Positions 16,563 through 23,156 of a stretch of DNA of 64,000 nucleotides are shown one piece after another. The DNA is taken from contig UCAU01000009.1 in NCBI GenBank assembly GCA_900470445.1, forward strand, positions 41,437 to 105,436, in the 5' to 3' direction. The notes beneath the pieces were generated by a model. That model ran no database searches, was not told where the DNA came from, and worked only from the letters and a program-made list of their open reading frames with translations. The translations under genes were made by a program, and so were the position numbers. Each line of letters starts with the position of its first letter. Position 1 is the stretch's first letter. This stretch comes from Hyphomicrobiales bacterium. Lineage in GTDB: Bacteria > Pseudomonadota > Alphaproteobacteria > Rhizobiales > Devosiaceae.

Positions 16563-17597
16563 ATGTCCGTTCTCAATATTTCCGATGTCTCCAAGGTGTT
16601 CAGCACGACGCGCGCCGTGGATTCGTTCTCCCTCGACGTTGCCGATGGCGAGCTGGTTTGCCTGCTGGGGCCATCCGGCTCGGGCAAATCCACCCTGCTC
16701 CGCATGGTGGGCGGGTTCGAGCAGCCCTCGAGCGGGCTGATCACCATAGATGGCCAGGAGATCACCCATCTGCCGCCGGAAAAGCGGCCGACCGGCATGG
16801 TGTTCCAGAGCCATGCGCTGTGGACGCATATGAATGTGTTCAAGAACCTGGCCTTCGGCCTCAAACTGCGCCGCCTGCCGGCTGATGAGATCAAGCGCCG
16901 GGTCGAGGGCGTGCTGGAGCTCGTCGGTCTGGGTGGCTATGGCACGCGGTCTGTCACCCAGCTTTCGGGCGGGCAGCAGCAGCGGGTGGCACTGGCGCGG
17001 TCGCTCGTGCTGGAGCCCAAGATTTTGTTGCTCGACGAGCCCTTTGCCAGCCTTGACCAGCATCTGCGCGAGCGGCTGCGTGAGGAAGTGCGCGATATCC
17101 AGCAGCGGCTCAAGATCACGACGCTGTTCGTGACGCATGGGCAGGATGAAGCGCTGTCCATGGCCGACCGGGTTGTGGTGATGCGCGATGGCAAGATCGA
17201 ACAAGCTGACCGGCCAGACGTGGTGTATCGCGAGCCGCGGACGCCGTTTGTTGCCGGGTTTATTGGCACGATGAACCTGTTGGAAGGCACTGTTTCCAAT
17301 GGCGTGTTCAATCGCGCCGGTTTCAGTTTTCCGCTGCCGGTAGCCGATGGCCCGGCAATTCTGGCGATCCGCCCGGAAGCGCTGGACCTTACGGCCGTTG
17401 CCGAGAATGGCCAGGCCAAGGTGCATCGGGTGACCGATTATGGCACCCATGGGCTGGTTGATCTGGAACTGCCGGATGCGACGCGCCTCAAGGCGTCGGT
17501 TGCGCATCCCGACCTGTTCAAGACCGGGCAATCGGTCGTGCTGACGCCGCGCGCTGTTGCCGCTTATCGTGATCACGCCTTCATTCATCGCAGCTGA
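16563..17597 (+). CDS. ABC transporter ATP-binding protein
   Basis: The 344-residue ATPase powers the importer. Walker A is GPSGSGKSTLL (about residues 39-49), the signature is LSGGQQQRVALARSL (about 138), Walker B is ILLLDEPFASLD (about 158) and the switch histidine is in FVTHGQDEAL (about 195). The C-terminal 110 residues form the TOBE-like regulatory part common in the spermidine/phosphosugar group. It ends 1 bp before the GDPD gene. All catalytic motifs are intact. Confidence 0.88.
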   Translation: MSVLNISDVSKVFSTTRAVDSFSLDVADGELVCLLGPSGSGKSTLLRMVGGFEQPSSGLITIDGQEITHLPPEKRPTGMVFQSHALWTHMNVFKNLAFGLKLRRLPADEIKRRVEGVLELVGLGGYGTRSVTQLSGGQQQRVALARSLVLEPKILLLDEPFASLDQHLRERLREEVRDIQQRLKITTLFVTHGQDEALSMADRVVVMRDGKIEQADRPDVVYREPRTPFVAGFIGTMNLLEGTVSNGVFNRAGFSFPLPVADGPAILAIRPEALDLTAVAENGQAKVHRVTDYGTHGLVDLELPDATRLKASVAHPDLFKTGQSVVLTPRAVAAYRDHAFIHRS

Positions 17598-17598
17598 T

Positions 17599-18435
17599 AT
17601 GACCGACCCCATCACTATCGTTCGTAACGGCCACAAGACCTGGCTCAAATGGCATCGTGGCCGTCGCAGTGCGGGCGATCCGGCCTTTACCGGAGAGCGG
17701 ATCCTGGAAGGCATGCGGTTGGGGGCCAGTGTCGAGGTGGACCTCGTCATCCATGCCGACCGGGGCTATGCCGTGCTGCACGACCTGAGTGTTGAGCGGG
17801 AAACCACCGGCACGGGCAAGGTGGCCGAATTGAGTGCCGCGCAATTGCGGACGTTCCATCTGCGCGATGAGGATGGCAAGCCGCTTGAGCAGAAGGTCAT
17901 GCTGCTGGAAGATTTGGCGGCGCTGCTGGCCAAGGAAGGCGCGCATCCTGATGCGCTGCTGCAGCTGGATTACAAGGAAGACGCCCGCGTTCTTGATGAG
18001 CGCGCGATCAGGACGTTCAAGGAAAGCGTCGGTCCCGTTGCTCGCTGCATGATCCTGTCATCGGGGGATGCTGACTCGGTGCGGTTGCTGAGTGAGGGCG
18101 TGGATGGGCTGCGGATTGGGTATGATCCTTGCCATGATGGGGCGCTGGAGCGTCTGGCCATCTCGCGAGACTTCACCGGCTTTGTGGCCGATGCCATCGC
18201 GGCCTCGCCGAATGCTGAGATGATTTATCTGGCCTATCCGCTGGTGCTGGAGGCCGACCGGCAGGGTTTTGATATTGTCGCGGCCTTCCATGCGCATGGC
18301 CGCCGCATCGATGCCTATACGATCAAGGCGGCGAATGCGGATTCTCGCGTTGCGGTCGAGCGGCTGCTGGCGCTCAAAGTGGATCAGATCACCACGGACG
18401 ATCCAGAGGGCCTTGCGGCCCTCGTTGCCGGATAA
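17599..18435 (+). CDS. Glycerophosphodiester phosphodiesterase family protein
   Basis: The 278-residue protein belongs to the GDPD family, which hydrolyses glycerophosphodiesters to glycerol-3-phosphate and an alcohol. The family residues are visible: the first HR (WHRGRR, residues 19-24), the E-x-D metal pair (VEVDLVIHAD, about 47-56) and the second catalytic histidine (VLHDLSVERETTG, about 63-75). There is no signal peptide, so it acts in the cytoplasm on imported substrate. The ATG at 17599 follows the ATPase stop directly; the longer upstream frame merely overlaps the ATPase end. Its place between an ABC importer and an inositol-phosphatase-like enzyme suggests work on compounds such as glycerophosphoinositol. 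Confidence 0.85.
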   Translation: MTDPITIVRNGHKTWLKWHRGRRSAGDPAFTGERILEGMRLGASVEVDLVIHADRGYAVLHDLSVERETTGTGKVAELSAAQLRTFHLRDEDGKPLEQKVMLLEDLAALLAKEGAHPDALLQLDYKEDARVLDERAIRTFKESVGPVARCMILSSGDADSVRLLSEGVDGLRIGYDPCHDGALERLAISRDFTGFVADAIAASPNAEMIYLAYPLVLEADRQGFDIVAAFHAHGRRIDAYTIKAANADSRVAVERLLALKVDQITTDDPEGLAALVAG

Positions 18436-18462
18436 TTTGGCCCATAGGGCCCGGAGATAGAT

Positions 18463-19275
18463 ATGCAGTCCTACGATGCCGTACTCGCCGATATGGTCGC
18501 TGTTGCCCGCCAGGCAGGCGCGCTGACGCTGGGTTATTTCAAGCGCTTCCGCGACCTCGAAATCGGCATCAAGGGACCGGCGGACTTTGTCTCCGAAGCC
18601 GATATGGAATCGGAAAAGCTCATCCGCAAATTCCTGTTCGAGCGCTACCCGAACTGGAGCTTTACCGGCGAGGAATTTGCCCCGGTGACGGGCACGGACC
18701 CCGAATATCGCTGGCTGGTCGACCCTATCGACGGCACGACCAATTTCATCAACGGCATGCATTATACCATCTCGATTGCCCTGCGGCGCGGCAATGAGAC
18801 GGTCTGCGGCGCGCTCTACAATCCGGTGTCCGACGAGATGTTCACCGCGATCAAGGGAGAAGGCGCCTTCATGAATGGCGAGCCGCTCAAGGTCAGCGAG
18901 CAGAGCGATATCGGCCTGATGAATGTCGGCACGGGCCTGGCGACCTCGCGCCTGTTCACCTTCCCCGGCTTCTATCAGCGGCTCGAACAGATCCGCGATC
19001 CGATCAGCTCGGTGCGTATTGTCGGCAGTTCCGCCAATTCCTGCGCTTATGTCGCGCTGGGCCGGCTGACCGGCTATTACGAGGAATCGGGCCTGGTCGA
19101 TTGGGCTGTCGGCGTACTGCTGGTGCAGGAAGCCGGCGGCATTGTTACCGATTGGTGGGGGCGCGGGCCGGAATTCTACGAAAAGACCGGCTGCGTCATC
19201 GTCGCCAACAAGGCGACCCACGCCTATCTGATCGACAAGCTCAAGGACGCGCCGCGCAAAGACCCAGCTGACTAA
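18463..19275 (+). CDS. Inositol monophosphatase family protein
   Basis: This 270-residue enzyme of the FIG/IMPase superfamily removes phosphate from inositol monophosphate or related sugar phosphates with magnesium. The metal-binding glutamates are in FTGEEF (about residue 68), the core motif is WLVDPIDGTTNF (about 85-96), and the distal GLVDWAVGVLLVQEAGG (about 210-226) carries the third metal-binding aspartate. It could equally be a CysQ- or histidinol-phosphatase-like member. Downstream of the GDPD by 27 bp with GGAGA before its ATG, it is the likely last gene of the operon and meets a convergent hypothetical gene 13 bp later. Confidence 0.87.
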   Translation: MQSYDAVLADMVAVARQAGALTLGYFKRFRDLEIGIKGPADFVSEADMESEKLIRKFLFERYPNWSFTGEEFAPVTGTDPEYRWLVDPIDGTTNFINGMHYTISIALRRGNETVCGALYNPVSDEMFTAIKGEGAFMNGEPLKVSEQSDIGLMNVGTGLATSRLFTFPGFYQRLEQIRDPISSVRIVGSSANSCAYVALGRLTGYYEESGLVDWAVGVLLVQEAGGIVTDWWGRGPEFYEKTGCVIVANKATHAYLIDKLKDAPRKDPAD

Positions 19276-19288
19276 GCCGGGCGGCGGC

Positions 19289-19561
19289 TCATGTCGGGCT
19301 AAATTCGACTTCCCACATGCGCGGCCAATAGACGTCGTCGTAAAAGTCGGGCGGGATCGGCGACATGCGCGAAATCGCGCGTGACGCCAGATCGATCTGC
19401 TGGGCGAGGTGCTGGATGACCTCGGGCATGGGTCGCCCGGTGATGAATTCGCGCGTACGCCACTGATCGAGCTTGAGATAACGCAGGCGGCGCCTGGCTT
19501 CGGCCTCTACGTCTTCGACGGAGACGGGATCACTACTGTTCTCGACGACTGCGAAACGCAC
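19289..19561 (-). CDS. Hypothetical protein, 90 aa
   Basis: I do not recognise this product. It is a soluble, rather charged protein with a Pro-rich tryptophan/tyrosine C-terminus (IPPDFYDDVYWPRMWEVEF) and a predicted helical middle (VEAEARRRLRYLKLDQWR). It has no signal peptide or membrane segment. It is convergent with the phosphatase gene and divergent from the nucleosidase gene, and lies apart from any operon. The frame has normal codon use for the region, which is the main support for it being real. Confidence 0.6.
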   Translation of the reverse strand: MRFAVVENSSDPVSVEDVEAEARRRLRYLKLDQWRTREFITGRPMPEVIQHLAQQIDLASRAISRMSPIPPDFYDDVYWPRMWEVEFSPT

Positions 19562-19627
19562 TTTTGGAACTCAATACGAACACGAACGGCATGATCGCCG
19601 CCATAGGTGTCATCACTTTGTCATGCC

Positions 19628-19650
19628 GGCGTTACCGAAGCGGTAACGCC
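19628..19650. repeat. Perfect 10-bp inverted repeat in a divergent promoter region
   Basis: GGCGTTACCG and its complement at 19641-19650 flank AAG. The element sits 27-49 bases upstream of the nucleosidase-like gene and 67 bases upstream of the divergent 90-codon gene. It has no T run on either side, so it is more likely an operator or a leader hairpin than a terminator. Confidence 0.6.
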
Positions 19651-19676
19651 AATCTGTTGCGTGCTAGTTTGCGGCC

Positions 19677-20276
19677 ATGTCGATTCTCTACGTCATGGCC
19701 GCCCCGGCCGAATACGGCCCCCACCTGCGCGCACGCATCACGCCGCTGATGACGGGGATTGGTCCGGTCGAGGCCGCAATCGTGGTGACACGGGCGCTGG
19801 CGGAGGCGAAAGTGGCGGGCAGCTTGCCTAGCCTGGTTGTTTCACTGGGATCTGCGGGTTCTCGCACGCTGGAGCAATGCGAAGTCTATCAGGCCTATTC
19901 GGTGAGCTATCGCGACATGGATGCCTCGGCACTGGGTTTTGCCAAAGGCCAGACGCCGTTGCTCGATCTGCCACCGGTCTTGCCGCTGCTTCCGCTGGTC
20001 GATGGGCTAAAAGGCGCCAGCCTTTCGACGGGCGCCAACGTCGTTTCAGGCGCCGCTTACGATGCTATCGAAGCCGACATGGTGGATATGGAGACCTATG
20101 CCACCTTACGGGCGTGCCAGAGCTTTGACGTGCCTTTGCTGGCATTGCGCGGCATTTCCGACGGCGTGGCAGAACTGAACCACTTGGCCGACTGGACGCA
20201 ATATCTGCATATCATCGACGAAAAGCTGGCCGCCGCCGTCGATACGATCGAAGCGGCATACGGCCAAAGGCCCTAG
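19677..20276 (+). CDS. 5'-methylthioadenosine/S-adenosylhomocysteine nucleosidase-like protein
   Basis: The 199-residue protein shows the nucleoside phosphorylase fold: an N-terminal ILYVMAAPAEYGPHLRARI, the TGIGPVEAAIVVTRAL segment, VSLGSAGS, and the ribose-binding ADMVDMETYA motif near residue 150. That last pattern is typical of MTA/SAH nucleosidases, which cleave the N-glycosidic bond of methylthioadenosine and S-adenosylhomocysteine. RGISDGV further on supplies the usual catalytic-type aspartate. At about 200 residues it is shorter than the 230-residue E. coli enzyme. It stands alone, and its stop overlaps that of a convergent membrane-protein gene. Confidence 0.75.
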   Translation: MSILYVMAAPAEYGPHLRARITPLMTGIGPVEAAIVVTRALAEAKVAGSLPSLVVSLGSAGSRTLEQCEVYQAYSVSYRDMDASALGFAKGQTPLLDLPPVLPLLPLVDGLKGASLSTGANVVSGAAYDAIEADMVDMETYATLRACQSFDVPLLALRGISDGVAELNHLADWTQYLHIIDEKLAAAVDTIEAAYGQRP

Positions 20277-20602
20277 TTTCCGGTCTGCGCCTTCTTGTCG
20301 CGACGGGCGCGGCGCCAAGTGGACCATTTGCGGGTGCCGCGAACGATGGCGTGGTTGACCGGTCCCTGCAGGAAGACCAGGTCGAGCGCCAGGAGCAACA
20401 GGCCCAGCGGCAGCATCCAGAGGCCCAGGACCGGCAGGAAGCTGAATATACCGCCAAGGACCAGCAGGAAGCCGAGCGGAATACGAATCCAGCGGGCTTC
20501 GGGGCGGCGGACGCGTTCGAGCCAACCGGCGGCGAAGCCGGGCGCACGGCGTTGTATCTTGTCGAATTGCCGGTTGAGACGGGCGTGGCTCTTGCTGCGC
20601 AT
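20273..20602 (-). CDS. Small membrane protein, two predicted helices
   Basis: A 109-residue protein with a basic N-terminus (MRSKSHARLNRQFDKIQRR), two closely spaced hydrophobic segments (about residues 41-60 and 61-80) and a basic C-terminal tail. It looks like a conserved alphaproteobacterial inner-membrane protein of unknown function. The stop overlaps that of the convergent nucleosidase gene by 4 bp. No partner gene is evident. Confidence 0.65.
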   Translation of the reverse strand: MRSKSHARLNRQFDKIQRRAPGFAAGWLERVRRPEARWIRIPLGFLLVLGGIFSFLPVLGLWMLPLGLLLLALDLVFLQGPVNHAIVRGTRKWSTWRRARRDKKAQTGN

Positions 20603-20775
20603 GGGCTATCCCTTATTGGCTTGGCGTCAAACTATAGCTGGTGTTTCAATCTGACTTTCCAAGGCCCGTAGCGCAATTTCGGCAATTCGCCAATACGGCC
20701 CATTTGTCCTGCTACCGGAACCATTGGCGCGAGGCCGAGTTGATCGGGGGCAACGAAAACCATGGGAGCGTCATT

Positions 20776-21108
20776 ATGGCAACTTCAGCACGACGGGCTA
20801 TCAAACAGATTGAAGAGGCCGGCGACGACATCTCCGACAACCTCATCCAGCAGATCGCCGCGCTACGCAAGGAAATCTCGACCATAGCCGACGCTGTCGG
20901 CGATTATGGCGGGCACCGGATGCATGACATGCAGCACAACGCGGTGGCCCTGGCCAACGAAGTGCGTCACCAGGGCCGCGTCGTGGCTAAGCAGGTCGGC
21001 CGCCAGGCGGGCGTCGCCACACGGGCTGTGCAGGAAAATCCAGTGCCTGTTATCATCGCTTTGGGCACCATTGCCCTCATCTCGGCGCTGGTTTTCCGGC
21101 GCGATTAG
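20776..21108 (+). CDS. ElaB/YqjD (DUF883)-like membrane-anchored helical protein
   Basis: With the ATG at 20776 the product has 110 residues: a long amphipathic, probably coiled-coil helix (about 5-80) and one C-terminal membrane anchor (PVPVIIALGTIALISALVF, about 88-106) with a short basic end. That architecture matches the ElaB/YqjD/DUF883 group, tail-anchored proteins linked in enterobacteria to ribosome binding in stationary phase. The longer frame upstream lacks homologous character, and GGGAGC precedes the chosen start. The function here is unknown. Confidence 0.65.
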   Translation: MATSARRAIKQIEEAGDDISDNLIQQIAALRKEISTIADAVGDYGGHRMHDMQHNAVALANEVRHQGRVVAKQVGRQAGVATRAVQENPVPVIIALGTIALISALVFRRD

Positions 21109-21209
21109 CAGCGTTAACGTTTTGCTAACCGTGCCAGTCACCGTTTCCTTAATCGTACAGAGTCATTTTCGGTCAAACTTGCACCAATGCAACAGACCGG
21201 AGATGACCC

Positions 21210-21674
21210 ATGCACTTTACGTCGAAGGCGCTTTTGCGCGTCGCCGCTTTGGCTGTCGTCGCGACCAGTCTGGGGGGCTGTAGCTTCCTCGGTCTTAATT
21301 TCGGCATGGCCCAGCTCAGCGAAAAAGAATGCCTGATGCGGGCAATGTATTTCGAATCCAACCGCTCAAGCTCTGAAGGCATGCTGGCTGTCGGTACAGT
21401 GGTGATGAACCGTCTGCAGGATGCCCGCTATCCCAAGTCAGTTTGTGGCGTGGTGGGGCAAAAGAACCAGTTCGCCCAGGGCGTCCTGACCAAGAAGATG
21501 ACCGATAGCGGTGCCGTACTGGCCTCGCAGGTTGCCGATCAGGTGCTGCGCGGCGCGCGGCATCCCGGCGTGCAGAATGCGCAGCATTTCCATACTGCCG
21601 GCCTGCGCTTCCCGTACAACAATATGCACTACGTACTCGAAGCGGGTGGCAACGAGTTCTACGAAAAGTACTAG
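21210..21674 (+). CDS. SleB-like cell wall hydrolase, lipoprotein
   Basis: The 154-residue protein starts with a lipoprotein signal peptide whose lipobox is SLGGC (cysteine near residue 25). The remainder matches the Hydrolase_2 (SleB-like) family: ECLMRAMYFESNRSSSEGML with the catalytic-type glutamate, VVMNRLQDARYPKSVCGVV, and the C-terminal AQHFHTAGLRFPYN. Members cleave peptidoglycan glycan strands, probably as lytic transglycosylases; here it would be anchored to a membrane facing the periplasm. The domain occupies nearly the whole mature protein. Its stop lies one base from the stop of the convergent DUF2076 gene. Confidence 0.85.
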   Translation: MHFTSKALLRVAALAVVATSLGGCSFLGLNFGMAQLSEKECLMRAMYFESNRSSSEGMLAVGTVVMNRLQDARYPKSVCGVVGQKNQFAQGVLTKKMTDSGAVLASQVADQVLRGARHPGVQNAQHFHTAGLRFPYNNMHYVLEAGGNEFYEKY

Positions 21675-21675
21675 C

Positions 21676-22227
21676 CTAGAAGTCGCCGCCCAGATCGAAA
21701 TCGTCGTCGCCGCCGAAATCGGCATCACCGGCGTCCGTTTCGTCCGGCGTAGCCTCCAGCGGCTGGTCGGCTTGATATTCGGATGCGTTGGCATCGCCGC
21801 CCAGCATGCCAGCAATTGCCGAGCCGAGCAGCAGACCACCCGTCACGCCCAGCGCCGTTTGCGCCGCGCCGGCCAGAAAGCCGCCGCCCTGCCCGCGACC
21901 AACATCCCTGTCGCCGCCCTGATCCCAGGGGCCACGCGCCCGCCGGCTCGGCCGGGCGGGTTCGTCACCGCCAAACAGACCGCCGAGAAATCCCCCGCTC
22001 GGTTGCTGCTTTGCTTCCAGTTCCTCAATGCGCTCGCGCGCCGCACGTAGGGCTTGCTCCTGAACCAGGATGGTCTGCGCCATGTAATAGGGGGATGGCG
22101 GATATTCGCGCAGGCGCTGCTGGATCAGGGCCTCCGCCTCGGCCTCGCGCGGCGGGCTTTTGCGGGCCGCGGCTTCGATTCGGTCGAACAGGTCGTCTAT
22201 GGCGTCGCGTTCCTGCTGATTCAGCAT
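21676..22227 (-). CDS. DUF2076 family protein
   Basis: The ATG at 22227 gives 183 residues. The first 80 or so form the conserved helical DUF2076 region (MLNQQERDAIDDLFDRIE, YYMAQTILVQEQALRAARER). A Gly/Arg-rich linker follows, then a Gly/Ala-rich hydrophobic segment (TALGVTGGLLLGSAIAGMLGG), and the C-terminus is strongly acidic and ends in alternating Asp/Gly/Phe. The role of the family is unknown; it is thought to be periplasmic or membrane associated. An alternative start lies 6 codons upstream at 22245. Confidence 0.75.
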   Translation of the reverse strand: MLNQQERDAIDDLFDRIEAAARKSPPREAEAEALIQQRLREYPPSPYYMAQTILVQEQALRAARERIEELEAKQQPSGGFLGGLFGGDEPARPSRRARGPWDQGGDRDVGRGQGGGFLAGAAQTALGVTGGLLLGSAIAGMLGGDANASEYQADQPLEATPDETDAGDADFGGDDDFDLGGDF

Positions 22228-22429
22228 TGTCGGGCTCCCTGACATCTCGTCGTAACAAGGAAATGGGAAACACCATCCGATGTTGCAACCGCGCGGAAAC
22301 TACGATCTATGCAAAGAATTCAAGCTGCCGCGAAGATGCCGCAAAGTTGACCGAATTTCGTCCAGCTTCGTGCGGTAACGAAGCGGTGATCTATAGACCT
22401 AACATCATAAAATTTATGGGAGATTGTCG

Positions 22430-22831
22430 ATGAATTCAAAGTTCCTGCTGCCGCTGGCCGCTCTTTCCATGTTTGCGCTGGCCGCATGCAGTGATCCGAA
22501 GACTCCGGACGCACCTGCGGCCACGACCGAGACCACGGCACCTGCTGCCGCGCCGGCCGCTGCGGCTCCCGCCGCTGCGCCGGCTGCCGCTCCCGCAGCA
22601 GCACCCGCGGCTCCCGCTGCCGGTGCCGCCACGATGACGCCCGAACAGGCCATGCAGGCCGTGCAGGCCCAGGCTGCCAGCATGACTCCCGAACAGAAGA
22701 ACGAAACCATCGCCGCTGCCCGCAAGGCCGCCGAAGACGCCGGCAAGGCCCAGGGCCTGTCCGAAGAGCAGATCAAGCAGGCTGCCGACATGGCTGAGCA
22801 GGCCACCAAGCAGATGCTCGGCGTTCAGTAA
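22430..22831 (+). CDS. Ala/Pro-rich lipoprotein
   Basis: The product of 133 residues has a clear lipoprotein signal (MNSKFLLPLAALSMFALAAC, with the cysteine near residue 20). A stretch of about 45 residues built almost only of alanine and proline follows. The C-terminal part of about 75 residues is helical and rich in Ala, Gln and Glu (TPEQAMQAVQAQAASMTPEQ). The Ala/Pro part probably spans the cell wall space. Two codons upstream there is another ATG (22424), but GGGAG is placed for either. A good terminator follows. The function is unknown. Confidence 0.75.
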   Translation: MNSKFLLPLAALSMFALAACSDPKTPDAPAATTETTAPAAAPAAAAPAAAPAAAPAAAPAAPAAGAATMTPEQAMQAVQAQAASMTPEQKNETIAAARKAAEDAGKAQGLSEEQIKQAADMAEQATKQMLGVQ

Positions 22832-22857
22832 CAGCACCGTTTCCGATCTGACATCTG

Positions 22858-22892
22858 GCCCCGCGATCCATTGGATTGCGGGGCTATTTCTT
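22858..22892 (+). terminator. Terminator after the Ala/Pro lipoprotein gene
   Basis: A 12-bp stem (GCCCCGCGATCC at 22858-22869 with 22873-22884, one G-T pair) with an ATT loop is followed by TATTTCTT. It overlaps the stop codon of the convergent FlhB-like gene. Confidence 0.88.
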
Positions 22893-23156
22893 GGCGTTGA
22901 GGCGCAAGACATAGCCGATCACCACAGCGATCGATTCATAGAGTTCGAGCGGGACGGTTTCATCGAGCTCGACCCCACTCAGCGCTTCGGCAAGCATCGG
23001 ATTGGCTTCGATGACAACGCCATGCTCTTGCGCCATGGCGATGATGCGCTCGGCCACCAATCCCCTGCCCTTGGCGATGACGCGCGGGGCATCGCTGGTG
23101 CCTTTCTCATATTGCAGCGCCACAGCCAGAGCGCGCGGTTTGATATCGTCATTCAC
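22884..23156 (-). CDS. FlhB C-terminal-like protein (export switch family)
   Basis: The 90-residue protein matches the cytoplasmic domain of FlhB/YscU, the switch that changes flagellar type III export specificity. Visible features are APRVIAKGRGLVAERI (about residues 23-38), EANPMLAEALSGVELDETVP and the LYESIAVVIGYV helix. It lacks the membrane domain, and the self-cleaving Asn-Pro-Thr-His site is not seen, so it is a free FlhB-like protein of the kind called FlhX or FhlB in other bacteria. Its ATG overlaps the stop of fliK (ATGA), so the two are co-translated and probably act together in hook-length or export control. Confidence 0.85.
   Translation of the reverse strand: MNDDIKPRALAVALQYEKGTSDAPRVIAKGRGLVAERIIAMAQEHGVVIEANPMLAEALSGVELDETVPLELYESIAVVIGYVLRLNAKK

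Noticed and set aside
22530..22625. Ala/Pro tandem codons as a CRISPR or transposon repeat
   Set aside because: The repeats have no fixed spacer and lie inside a lipoprotein reading frame as low-complexity code.
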